DNA of 64,000 nt from Pilatotrama ljubarskyi (taxonomy: Eukaryota > Basidiomycota > Agaricomycetes > Polyporales > Polyporaceae). Shown here one piece after another: positions 11,019 to 22,800 of the stretch. Positions within the stretch are counted from its first letter, which is position 1; each line of letters begins with the position of its first letter. The DNA lies in the NCBI GenBank assembly GCA_022385805.1, contig MU277717.1, forward strand, positions 62,001 through 126,000, in the 5' to 3' direction. The notes beneath the pieces were generated by a model. That model did not search any database. It saw only the letters and a program-made list of their open reading frames with translations, and was not told the origin of the DNA. The position numbers were made by a program, and so were the translations under genes.

Positions 11019-12224
11019 TAGTAGTAGTAGGGGACTGAAAAGACTCGGCAGCTGCCTCAAGAGAACGCGTCGGGATCTGTGTAACGCCGCATGCACATGT
11101 TCCGGAACCAGACCGTCGACGCTGTGAACTTGGGCTAAGGTCGGGAGCTGTGTCCGGCAGATGCTCCATATACTGTACTGCATACCCGATCTACGTCCGC
11201 ATGTGTCTGACCAATTGAACGAGTTACAAGCCGACTTCCCGATATGTCAACGCTAGCGGCCAGGCCATAGGCACGGAATGCGACTAGGGGACAGAAGAAG
11301 ACATTCGGAGGGTTTTTGCTAGCCGAAGGATGGCAAGCCCACCTATCGTATCCATGACGAGACCTCACTAGCTCTGTTAGCTGGCACGTGCAGGCAACTC
11401 TGGAGGTGGGAGAAGTACCGACCGGGACTCCTCTGCAGAAACAGGGCGGCACGCTTGAGGAATCCTCGCTGCCACGGTTGTATCTAGGAGTCCCTATGCG
11501 CAATGGATAGCCTCGAGGACATACAAGGTGTTAGCGAACATAGCGTGGACAAATGCCGCGCACAAGGGAGCTGATAGGTGAGATTTCAAGGACAGTCACA
11601 GGACAGGCTGAGAGGGTTAGACGTTGTGCAGAGCCTCCGCAGCTCCACTCGGCTACTCACACGTCCAGTTTCCTCGTATTGAAGTTCGCTTACCTTGATC
11701 AGAAGGATATTTCGAGACTCGCGCACTTTCCGGGCGGGAAGACCAAAGAGGGTGAGCACTCGGTCCGATGAAGAAAAGTGAACTCACGACCTCCGAGCGG
11801 CCCAACTCACCTCGTTAGCAGCCGTGCAGAACTGCAAACTTCGTTGGCTGCTGCAAAGGGGCCGTTGCCTTACTTTGCCGTACGCGTGGTAGTACCAGTG
11901 AGTGAGCATCGCGTGCGAACGGTCCCGAAGGGCAGGTCATGGATCGACAGATTTGGCCTGTTCTATGCAACGCTCTCAAAGGTCGGCCGGCATATTGCGC
12001 AGATGCTGCCGGAGCATCTTCAGCGCGTGGTCGAAGGCCGCATCATGAGAGCATGAGGCCCAACGTTCTTCGTCGTAGCGGGACGTTCAGCTCCGAGAGG
12101 AGACATGCATACAGCTTCGAAGTAGCCGGCAGGCCTGGTTGCCGACCCTACTGGTAAGCCTTGCTCCGGCCTGGTCGCTCGACACGCTTCTGCCTGGCCG
12201 TCCTCGTCTGCAGTAGGGTCTACT
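11019..12224. other. Intergenic, no gene recognised
   Basis: No supported gene. Several short frames (for example 11553-11771, 11778-12056) lack motifs and strong codon bias. Confidence 0.45.
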
Positions 12225-12899
12225 GTGACTTTCTTCCATCGCGCTTTGCATTCGAGCCCCGCCAGAACGAATGCAAGATGTACCCCAGCTCCAGGATTAG
12301 GCATCAACCGAGGTCGAGGAATAGGGGGATCCACGCGCATACATGGAGACATCGACGCAGAAGCCTCTTCTAGCTCCGGCCGCAGCCGACGCCCCCAACT
12401 CCCCATCGCGGGGAGCCTTCTCGCAGTATGCACCCACGCGAAGAGGGAGAATCATAGGCAGCGCCCCCCGCCATCAGTCGCGCTGCCTCCCACGGCACCG
12501 TCCACCTTCTCACCTCGTGAATCGCCAAGAATCCAGCAACATACACCGCAACGTGGGATCCGAAGCGGCGTGTGGGTGCTGAGGTTGCCATACTGCGCCC
12601 TCCTCGTACGCGTGCCGTCCGCCCATGCTTATCGGCGCAAACGCGGAGGCCCGAGGAAGCTCGAACAGCTACAGCCAAGGCTGGGTGCCCCCGATCTTCG
12701 ACCTCGTCGACGTTTTCGTGTGGATACCGAACGTCAGCGCCAACGTTCCGCATGCGACCTGCCGTACGGAGTATTTTCTGGTCCCACAGGACGACATACA
12801 GGCTCCCGAGCGAACGACTCACTTCTATCGCCGGATTATGGCGGCCCCATTCAATGCCAGCAAGACATCGACTCGGACACCAAGCCACTCGACTGGTAA
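12225..12899 (+). CDS. Orphan open frame, possible gene or relic
   Basis: A 225-codon open frame with no ATG, starting at a GTG, so any real start lies in an upstream exon not found. It encodes an Arg/Pro/Ser-rich sequence and ends in a natural-looking acidic tail (DIDSDTKPLDW). A second plus-strand frame overlapping its 3' half (12583-12912) also shows good codon bias and reads GANAEARGSSNSYSQGW and onward, so it is not clear which frame is coding. Not recognised. It could be an orphan gene, a frameshifted relic or a spliced gene that alternates frames. Confidence 0.3.
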   Translation: MTFFHRALHSSPARTNARCTPAPGLGINRGRGIGGSTRIHGDIDAEASSSSGRSRRPQLPIAGSLLAVCTHAKRENHRQRPPPSVALPPTAPSTFSPRESPRIQQHTPQRGIRSGVWVLRLPYCALLVRVPSAHAYRRKRGGPRKLEQLQPRLGAPDLRPRRRFRVDTERQRQRSACDLPYGVFSGPTGRHTGSRANDSLLSPDYGGPIQCQQDIDSDTKPLDW

Positions 12900-13934
12900 G
12901 GTCGTCAGTTAACCGTAACCCAGAAAGCGTCATTACGGCACACGCGTTCTGCTGCTCCCATTCCATCTGTGAGCAAGAGTTCTCTGTATAGAAAGCTATC
13001 GGACCCGCACCGAGCTCGAGCTTGCAAGTCGCAAGAATTCGAAGGGATACTGAATGAGCGTCGTCTGCCCTCGTCACATGGTATGCCTACTTCGCGAAAC
13101 TGAGTACCACGCGTGCCCCAGAGGCTAGAACCCGCACACAAATGCGGAGGCACTTACATACCTCGACATTCCCAACTCACCGATGAATGATCGCCGCATG
13201 AGAGCTAGTCATACCCACACCGGCCGCGAGTCGCAGCTGGGAGCGAGAAAGGACGAAAGAAACAAAACACATCTATACGGATTAAATTACAGCATATACA
13301 AGAGAATTGCTATAGTACTTCTGTGTGGTGCCCCGACCACGCCCTCCGTTTTGGTACGCGCCGCGCCGAGGGCCGCAACACGCGCGCGGCGTCAACAGTG
13401 TTCGGTGATGGTGATGGTAATTGTATGAAGCGACGAGGATGGAACGGAACTTGGTACGACGTCGATAGCAGAACAAGTGTGCTAGATATGAGGAAGAGAG
13501 ATGAGATGGGACCCGAGAAGGATGATGCACGATGGACAGATAGCAAGTACAACGGAAGCTCCAGAGGTAGATGATGCGACGAATGCGACCGAGCCCAGAA
13601 GACGTAGAGATATGTAAGTGCGAGCATTTGTGCGGGGAAGACAGGACGGAACCAGAAAAGCATAGGGGTAGATGCGATGGCAATGCATAGGCATATCCGG
13701 TGCGCGGCGCGCAAGGAGCAGGAGAGTTCGAATGAGCGTGAGAGTTCCAGTGATAATGAGCGAGGTGTGGTTGAAGATGGAACAACGAGCGCGAGTGGAA
13801 GCGATGCTATGAGAACGAGATGCAAGGAGTGTGCGAGATGGGAGGCGCCGCGAAGAGGAGATGACTATGCGATGATGCTGAACACATGATATTGGAGAGC
13901 TGGTTCCTGGTCCCGGGAGAGTACCGCTGGGAGT
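12900..13934. other. Intergenic, no gene recognised
   Basis: No gene supported. From about 13340 to 13900 the plus strand is rich in GA and the minus strand in CT. This is probably 3' flanking sequence of the minus-strand gene that ends at 13935. Confidence 0.45.
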
Positions 13935-16771
13935 TCACGAGATGTAGGACCACGCCAGGTTGACCCGGCCGACGTCCTTGATGACGACTTGCGCCTGAAT
14001 ACGGCACACCTGCAGTCCTCATGAGAATGCTGCCGAGAGCGAACGACCCAACCGAACGACTCACCATATCCGCAACCTCCCAGTCCTTCCAGTAAACGTG
14101 CAGGCTGCCGTCTTCCTTCGTCTCGATCTTGCGCACCGGGCCGAAGCTCTCGCACCACTTGATGACATTGTCCACACGCCTCTGCTGCTCGCTCTTCCGA
14201 TGCTCCATGTCATCCGGTGTCTGCATCGCCGACAGAGACGACGGTGCGCGGCTCGAGCTTATCTCGAGAGGCGCGCCGCTGATCACGAGCTTCTTCTTGC
14301 GCCTGCGCTGTCGGCCCTTGAGCGACGCGAAGAACGACTGCGAGCGAGGGGTGGGGACGAGGAACGAGGGTGATGGCGTGCCCGGAGAGGGAAGTGGAAG
14401 TGTGGGCTGCGGTGGGGGTGAGCCGGGCGTTGCTGGTCGGGAGGGTATTTGGAGCGTGAGCGGTTCCCGCGGCGGAGAGGGAAGCGCCTTCGGCTTCTCA
14501 GGTGCGAGGAGAGGTGATTCGGGGGTGAGGTGGGGGTTTTCTGCGAACACGGGCTCTTCCTCGAACATACACGACGACCCTCCGGACGCGAACGGGTCGA
14601 TGTCTGGAAGCGGCGTGGGATGCATAGGCTCCACTGGGGTTGCTAGCGTGGAAGCGGAGGAGCCGTTAGAAGAACTGGATGAGGATACCGAGGGCGCCAA
14701 GGCTCGCGGCGGCAGAGAGGACATGGAAAATGAAGGCCGGGACGTTGACTGCATCGCTTCACGGGAATCGATACGGCGGATGTCAAGCACGTCGGAGGAC
14801 CCGCGGGGAGTGTTTGGCGGGGGATTGGGCTTTCCAACGGAGCCAGAGCGAGAGCGGCCGGATATTAAACTGAGGAGGCGATCTCGCTTCTTCGTCTTGC
14901 TAGCCGGTGATGATGATGACAAATCAGGGACCACCTGCCCGAAACGGGGGCGGGACGCCACGGAATCAAGCGACCAGCGAGACGCCAGGGCTACCTCCGC
15001 GTCTTCTGCAGGGCCGTCGAACGGTGAGCAAGTGATTGCCTCGCCCGGGGAGACGACTTCCGAATCGGGAGTGGCCGTCGTGTCGCTCATTGGCGACGGG
15101 AGCAGTGTGGAGGAGGGTGCTAAGGATGGTGATGGCATCGTTGCGAGCTCGGCAAGGTTGCGCAACTGGGGCGTCGAGTGTGACGTCGTGAGCGCAGGAA
15201 GTGTAGGCCGTTGTTTGCGCCGCGGGCTAGAGTTCACAGGGAATGGCGTGTAGGACTCGTCAGAGCTGCGTAGGACGGCCGCGCTGCTACTTCGGCCTCG
15301 CCCGGCCAGCCTTGGCGGTGGTCGAGCGGCAGGTTCCTTATCGGCGACATACACAGCTGCTCTCTTCTCCGCTTCCGTCTCGCGCTCTTCCAGTAACGAC
15401 ATTGTCGACGAGATTGACGGGTACGTCGCGTGACGCTGAGCACTTGGCCTCGTCAGACGTGGACATGTACTGGAGACGGACGACGCATGGGGACGGGGGA
15501 AAGGACGCGGCTTCGGGGAGCTGGAAAGCCGCGCAGAGAGGCGCGGTGACGGTGGTGGCGTCTGTTTCCTCTCGGCGAGGAATGAGCGGGGTGACACAGG
15601 TACAGACGGAGCTGGTGAAGAGAATTCGGGCTTCGACGCCGACGCTGGCGTAGGAGGGGGGACTATGGGTAGGCTCGGTCGCGGCCGAAGTCGCAGCGGA
15701 GGGACGCTAGGCAGAGGCTAGAGAAGTCAGGTGAGCAAACCCATCATATTGGACTGATTCTGCGGGCAACGAAGGGTTCGATGACGGAGGTAACTGCGAA
15801 GGATGCCGACGGTCGCGGGCCCGTCTGGTGTAACAGCTAGGGCTTCGGACGGGCTACGCGGAGGAAGACCGTATGGGCAACGTTGTACTTTCTTTCCCAT
15901 CTCCGGCTTCCAACGGGCGCCTTACGGTATGCCACACTGCACCCGATCGGGCGTTCTGAGACCATACCAAATCGAGACAGAGCCAGACTCTCGGCAACCG
16001 CCGGGGGCCATGCGAGTGGAGGCGAGCGATCGCCAAAACTCTGACCCCGGACTTTTCCCCCGCGACCGAGCGCAACAGAAATCAGGATGGGAGGGCACGA
16101 CGGCGTCCAAAAGTCAAAAGTCTGAGCGCATCAGATCATTGGCTACAAATGTACGCCTCCGTGTCGCTCAGACAGGCGGGAGTGACGCGATGAGACCGGG
16201 GTGAGGAGTAGGACGCGTACGCTTGAAGCCAAAATGACGGCGCGCTCGGTACGGACGCGGTCGGGGAAAGACGCGAACAGAGAGGCAAGACGAGAGCACA
16301 GAAAGCACAAAGTTGATGCTCACCTTGTCGTAGTCGCTACGTAGGGTCTGAGTGAGACTCTGTGAACGTGTTCGTGGTGTCGAGGGAGCCGACTGCCGGG
16401 CGGTGAAGAGGGTTGGATCATAGACGTATGGCAAGCATGCTTCTTCATCTTCTTCCTCGACTGTGACCCGCAGTTGATCAGTTACCCTGTCGGAACGTAT
16501 CAAGAAGCAACGATGATGCGGCGGACATACCATCGAACAAGTCCGGGATGCTGACGGCGGAGTCAGTGGCCTCCTGTAGTGCCCAGTTATATTCCGTCTG
16601 GATCCAGCGGTCTGTCTCGTGGTCGATGTATGCTGACTTCTCCGATAGCGGTGCGACGTCGTCGTCGTCGAAAAAGCGACCAGAGTAGCCGAGCTGCTGT
16701 AAGAGCTCGAGCTTCGCGTCGAGCTCACGAGGGGACGCGGCGATGTCGTGTTTTGCGACGTGGGTCTGCAT
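13935..16771 (-). CDS. Disordered protein with C-terminal RRM-like fold
   Basis: Four exons on the minus strand join in phase: 16771-16531, 16460-16324, 15717-14065 and 14009-13935, giving 701 residues. The N-terminus (MQTHVAKHD...) is predicted helical and acidic, with LDAKLELLQQLGYSGRFF and an Asp run. The middle 450 residues are Ser/Pro-rich, with many SP and TP sites, and look disordered. The last 65 residues read DNVIKWCESFGPVRKI, ETKEDGSLHVYW and VGRVNLAWSYIS, an alternation of helix and strand that suggests an RRM-like module, but I cannot name a family. Intron 1 has a good CTGAT branch site. Intron 2 is long (606 nt); if that join is wrong, the locus is two genes and the downstream one probably starts at the Met at 15402. 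Confidence 0.7.
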
Positions 16772-18430
16772 GCTGGCACGACGAGTGCGAGGTGGAGGTA
16801 AAGACGCGTCACAGAGCACACGCTCGACGCGTGTCCGCCAGGCAAGCGAGGGTGAGGATGTACGCGGTATTGTTACGTACGCTCGAAGGACGGGAGCGGG
16901 ACGTCGGGGACGGGGACGGTGGCGGGGGCGGACGAAGAGGGAAACGGCGGCGGGGTTGGGAGAGGGCCGGGGAGGGATCAGCGGAAAGGGGCATCTGGGC
17001 TGGAGGGTATTTGAAGCGAGAGCTGTAATCGGAGGCTGGGGGACGTTGATGCTCTTCGCTTGGCGCAGAGTTTGATGAATATTCTCCAGAGAAGGGCGAG
17101 AACCCGCCCGCTTTTGCACTCCGTATTTTTTGCGAATTTCGTGCTCCTCCACGCTCGCCTCGCAGAATCCGCCGCTCCCATCAGCCTCCAGAATATGTAA
17201 GCACCACCCCGCGCCCAATCGCACGCCGTGCTCGATTCCTACCGTTTCTCCGGCCACGCGACGATCCCGGCCTCGTCCTTTCGAATTCAGTCCCAACTGA
17301 TGCCTCCCGTTTCTCAGACTACTGCGGCGCTGCCCCTCCTTCTGCGAGAATGTACGCATCTCCAGCTGCTCTTGGCTCTTCAGAAATTCCAGCCTCGCAT
17401 GCTTCACCACTGCTTCACCGTCCGACCCAGTACGAAGCTCCATCGAAGGCCTGCTAGTCTGGGAATGCGTGAGAGGAGTTAAAGAGGATTTACGATCCCT
17501 CTACGCATACCGCCGCTCGCTGTGCGCATTGCCTTTCTCTTGACCTCGTATCGGTATACCGCGGGCACATGCATCAGTCCGGGAATGTCGCTCCTCCTCC
17601 ACGAGCGTGACGCTGCAGATCAAACGGGTCTTATGTCCTTTAGACAAATGACACCGCGCCCGGATTCTCTGGCAGATGCCGGCTTTCGCTGCTGCGCCTT
17701 CGGCGAGTTGTGAATCGTCAGCGTTTGCATTGAAATCGGGCAGTCTCTACAGACGCCGTCTTGGAATTACCGCCACGGCAGTCCCTCTACAGCCCCCTCC
17801 CACCGCACTGAATGGCCCAGGATTCCTCCGGGTTCGCCAGCATCTCGACGCAGTATTGCCATTCCGTCTGCGATCGTGCGTGACCCGGATCGTCATTGCC
17901 GTTGCTTGCTGTGACGAGCCACCCCCGTTTGGCAACACGTGTACTCACCAGCCCTCCGAAACCTGCAGGTCTCAGCCTCTGGCCGAGTACGACCCGAGAG
18001 GGCACGATGCTCACATCGTGCGGCCTGCGTGCAGGTTACTTTAGCAGCGGCACACTCAAAGTAGTCGGAGTCCTCTCACGCCTGGTCCGCGGGGCGGGGC
18101 GATTGCAGCGGGCGGCAAGACATATCACTTTCGTCGTCCTGTGCCTATTGCATGTGCGACGTATGGTCGTGCTCACTTCCGGGCCTCCCGTCTGGTGTTT
18201 ACTTCGCACTCTCACTCTCTTTGAATCGACAAGCTTCATCTCCGCTCACCTGTTGGAGATTGGCTCGATAGTGCGGCTCGCCTTCTTCATTTGCACTGCT
18301 TCTCATCATCTCTGAGCGATCCTCTACGGCCCCTCTACGATCCCCTGGCTAGCAACCCCAAACGCCCTACGCGTCCAGCTCTCTAGCACCGACCTGCAAC
18401 TCGTCGCAAGCTTCGCCTTTTCCCTGCAAT
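16772..18430. other. Intergenic, probable promoter of the minus-strand gene
   Basis: The minus-strand frame of exon 1 stays open upstream to 17443, but without a better start. The rest to 18430 holds only short frames without motifs. Confidence 0.4.
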
Positions 18431-19721
18431 ATGGCGCGCACTGCCAGTGTTGCCCGACTCTCAGCCACAAACCCCATCGAGTGGGCTGGCCCGGCCCTCA
18501 CGAATCCGGGATTCCAGGAGCACGAACCTGACCATCTCCCTGCCGCGGGCGGTGACAAGGCCATTGCAGCCGCCATCATTCACGCGCCGCCAGCCCGCTC
18601 TCTCTCCGCCCGAAACCCCATCCGGGCTGAACTTTGCTATCTTCAGCGCAGGACCACACAGGGCATTCCGCGGGCGCGGGGCAGGCACGGCGTACTATCA
18701 AGGACGGCAGCGGTCTCTCCCCTCGTGAATCCGTCCATATCGTCCCGGCCTCGAGGGTCGTTAATTGTGCAGAAGCGGTTTCATGCCTTCCGTTCTCCCC
18801 CTTCCGCCATCTGCTATGTGCATTGTACAGCGGAAGTGGACTGCCAGAGTGCTAGTTCCCCGCATCATGCGTCGCGTCCCCCATCTCCCTCGGCAGCGCG
18901 TGGTCTCGAGCGTCGTAACTTAACCTTCTTGGCCGCCCGGCGGTGGCTTGCAGTATGTTGCGGTGCCTGGGAACACCAGGATCGGCAGCCGCGGCGTATG
19001 TTCTCGCGATCTGTCGACCTCACGCCGGTGTATGGATGCGCACATGTGAATGCGTGCTCCTGGGCGAGCGAGGAACGACAAGCCCGAGCCTCGAACTCGA
19101 TGCGATATGTTCTCGCCCGAACGACGTCGGGTCGAACTGCACGTCCCTGTGGAGTCGCTGTACCGCCGGTAGCAGCAGCGGTAGCACCCCAATGTCCTCC
19201 GTAGACCCGGGGGTGTCTTCGATATCTGCTCCTTCTCTGTTCCCTGTACCTGCTCCGCCTGGTCTTGTCCCGCACGGCGGCGCCCCCATCTCTGCTATCT
19301 CGCGATACCGCAGATGGATGAAAGCGACCCCTGCAGGGAACCCATAGCGGCATGCTGCGTGCATGCCTCCGGCCTCCCAGCAAGCGTGACCACAGCAATA
19401 TATCCAACCTCGTCCGCTTCGCCACGGACGCCCGCAGGCGTCGCCGGAAAAGGCAGGAAACGAACGGGCTTGGGTGCGGGCCCGCCGAACGCGGAGCTCG
19501 CTCGACCTGCTGTATCGGACAGGTTGCCGGACCTTGCGCGGTACGCGTCCAGTACGCCTGCTCCGGCGGGGGAACCGAGCTGGTCTGCTCGGCTGTCCTT
19601 GCGGATGTGCAAGCCTCGTGCCGGGGTGAAGCTCGCCATCGTCATCCAGAGGACCAGAGGGACCGTCTGTTCGCGTAACTCGCCGCTCCGGAAGACGAGC
19701 ATCGTTTTTTGCTGTGCCTAG
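18431..19721 (+). other. Coding-like stretch, orphan gene or relic
   Basis: Three plus-strand segments in different frames show basidiomycete-like codon use: 18447-18728 (ending GAGTAYYQGRQ), about 19150-19320 (Ser/Pro-rich) and 19314-19721 (an ATG-initiated 135-residue frame containing VAGKGRKRTGLGAG). I could not join them with convincing introns. They may be one spliced orphan gene or a decayed one. No family recognised. Confidence 0.28.
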
Positions 19722-22700
19722 CGCGCGGCGCGCGTTCGATTCGCAGGTACCGACACGGAGCTAAGGGCGATATGCCTATCTCCAGCTCCTCACCTCTCCA
19801 GCTGCGCTGCCTTTCCTCCCTTTTCCCCCTTCCCATGCCGCTCAGGTTTGCTCTTGTGATATCACGCTCTCTCCGAGGAATCGCTGCTTTGCTCTGCCGC
19901 GCGCGCCCTCGCGCTTGCACGCGGGCCGCCGCTGCGCCCTTCGCTTCTGTGGTCCTGCTTCGAGGTAGCTGTCCCTTACGTCCGCCGTCACCCCAGCTCA
20001 GAATTCCCGCGCGATCCCTTCGTGTTCCATCCGAGCATGGCGCCATCCCTGCGCCGTAATGGGATCACTGGTACACGGTTATGCGCCGTAATGGGATGCC
20101 GCCGTTCTCGCGCAGTCGTGACCAGAGGCGTGCGCATACGTAGGCTAGCGAGACGCGCCGTAAATGAAGACAGATGGTTCGAACGCGCGGCGCGACGTGT
20201 ATGGGCACAGTAGCTTCCCAGTGGAAGCTGGAAAGCCCGAGCGAGGCCGGAGATATGAGACGTCGTTCTCACTCCGTGCAATGCTGTTCTCTCGTGTCTG
20301 CCAAGTTCGCGTACTTCTGCATCTGTCTGAGTGTGGAGCGCGCACCATATAACTGAGGACGCTCGCAGACCATCGGAGGCGCATCGCGTCCCTTCGCACG
20401 CACGGTCCCCGCACGTTTGCTCCCGCGAGCCCCCAAAAGGTCCGCGAACGTTGGGATAGCGTTGGGATAGCCCTGCTCAGGCCCCGATCGCGCGTCGACC
20501 TGCGGTGCCGGTGCGCTTCTCTCGCCCCGAGCTCGGCGTGCGCCCCTGTGCTCACCCGGTGGCCCTGTCCAACGCCCGCGGCCGAGAGAAGGTCTAAGCG
20601 GCTCGAGCTATGCTCGATGCCGAGCCAGGGTGGCTTCGGGAGCCAGAGAACAAGCCTGGGATTGGGTGCTCTAGACCTCTATCGTTGGCCGAAGAGGCCG
20701 CAGCGTGTGCCTTCCCGCGTCCAGTCCCTCAGGCCTAAGGCTTTGCTGAGCTTCAGAGGGCGCTTCTTCCCACGGTGCCGTCCAGGGTCCAAGTGTGTGC
20801 CAAATTCACAACATTTGCTCTCGTTCTGACGCTGTGCATTGGTATATCGTCTGACAGATAGCCCATCCGCAGTGCCTAGACCTGCGGAGGGCAAAGACAG
20901 GGTCAGGCGCTGCAAAACTCCTCGACGTGGCAGTCGGTCGGTCCATCCGAAGTACTATTGTGGCCCTCTGGAAAGGTAGGAGGTATTGCCGTGTTTGTAA
21001 TCCTATCAATATAGCTGAACGTCAACGGTGCAGCTTCCTCCAAAGCATACTGTTATGTCCGCTCGCCGATCGTGGTCGCTCGCGAAATCTGCTGAAATAT
21101 GTCACAATCCTAGCTCTGAGCAATGTCTTCAGCCTGCCCCGGCTACTCAAGCTGTCCGGATCACCAAGTTTTGCCGTGCATGCATCCGGAACGCCGTCCA
21201 CCTCTCCGTAGCGCAAGTACACTGCTCGATACGGTGCCGGACAGTCACACGCTACGCTATCGCTCAGCGCACGTGACTTGAGGTGTCTTGGAGGTGCGTC
21301 GATAGGCAGGGTTTACGCCCGTTTGATCCCTTGATCAAGTCATTGGTGCGTCCGTGACAAGCACCCCTCAGCTGTCTGTCCTGTCGAGAGCTGACTGCGG
21401 ATGTCATTGTAGAACCTGATTCGCCGACCTATCCGCCAGCTTTGACCACGCCGTTTCCGCCGGCGGCAAATACCGCGACTCTGGAGGTGAGTGAGCGGAC
21501 GTAAGTAATAGGTCAATTATAAGACAGAACTGACCGCCCGGCGTTAGGTATCCTCTGATCTATGTGCTAGCTTTCCCCGGACCCCGCTCGATTCCCGCTC
21601 TCCAAATCTGCGGGCTTCGCGTTCGTCCCCCATGCTGATATAGACATGCGCTGTGAATCGCAGCCACTCAAGCCTTCCTGCACGGACCGATCATGTTCAC
21701 TTCAACGATCTAACGCCCTCACAAGTGAGGGTATGCGACTGTCGGGCGCCGCTTGCTCTCAGCATCGAACGGGACGACAGCTTCTTTACTTTCCGCGGGT
21801 CAGACTGTGGCAGCTTCCCGTAGTGTTCTCGAGAACTCTGTCCTTCGAGCTTGCCGTCTAGACCGTTCCTTCCCTACCTTCGCCCTCCCCGAGGAGGGTA
21901 TCATCTCTTCTCTGAGTTTGCTTGGCTGGTCTTCCTGGGATACGCTGATTAGGATATATGCATTGTCCGTCCCGTGCGCGAGTTAGCATGTCTAGCGAAT
22001 ACTGGCCAACGATTTACCTAGGCTGACGACTGTATGACGTAGAACCTGGTGTCGTACTCGTTTCCGTCGTACATCCTGCAGATCGCCTTGACGTCCGCCC
22101 TCTACTAGGCCTCAAGCATAACCGATCGAGTCCTCTTCGAAGCTCCGTCCATCCAGCTATACCGGCGCCGTCGCATCAGCTATATTCTCAGCTCGCTCCT
22201 CCCGCAGAACCTGCGCCCTTCGTACGACCCGGGGACACCGATGCTCTTCTTCATTCTAGACGCTGACTGAATAGCCAGACGGCTGAGTCTCCGCACAAGT
22301 CACCAGTTCCCGGGCGGACTACTGCTCCATGCGGGCGCAGTTCAGAGCCTCACGTACTTCAAAGTCTCGGCACCTGTAATAGAACGCAGAAGCCTTTCAT
22401 ACAAGGTGCTTCTCGTTGACCGTCCACGGCACAGAACCAGACCGTGCGGTTCTGCTCTCGGGGAGCGGTGCGTCATGGTCATGGGAATCATAAACTCCCG
22501 CCTTCTTGAGCTGCAATCGGCAGTGGGCTTTCTGTCTCTACCCTCGCTCACTTTCGCGCATAGCCGCACTCATTCCGCTAGCGGTTGGGGAGCGCAGTGC
22601 GCGCGCATCTCGATGCTTTCATGCCTTTGCAACGGAGACGTTTGCATCGGCCTATTCTGCGACCTCTTCCTGCCTCGTGTATGCCGCGCGGCGCTGCTCC

Positions 22701-22800
22701 GGACCCGGAAGCCTAAATGGGCGCATCGGTAGCGTTGGCTACTCAGCGAAAAGTTACACGCCCGATACGGACTTCCCGCGACCGCCCGCATGCGCAGGTT
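19722..22800. other. Gene-poor stretch, nothing recognised
   Basis: Frames are short and broken on both strands, and base composition is closer to 50 percent GC after 20.8 kb. No RNA gene, repeat array or transposase motif was found. A C/T-rich pattern between 21.5 and 22.3 kb resembles an eroded gene. Confidence 0.4.

Noticed and set aside
16168..16845. 225-codon minus-strand frame ending at 16168
   Set aside because: Only its middle (16324-16460) is coding, as exon 2 of the RRM-like gene; the rest reads through introns.
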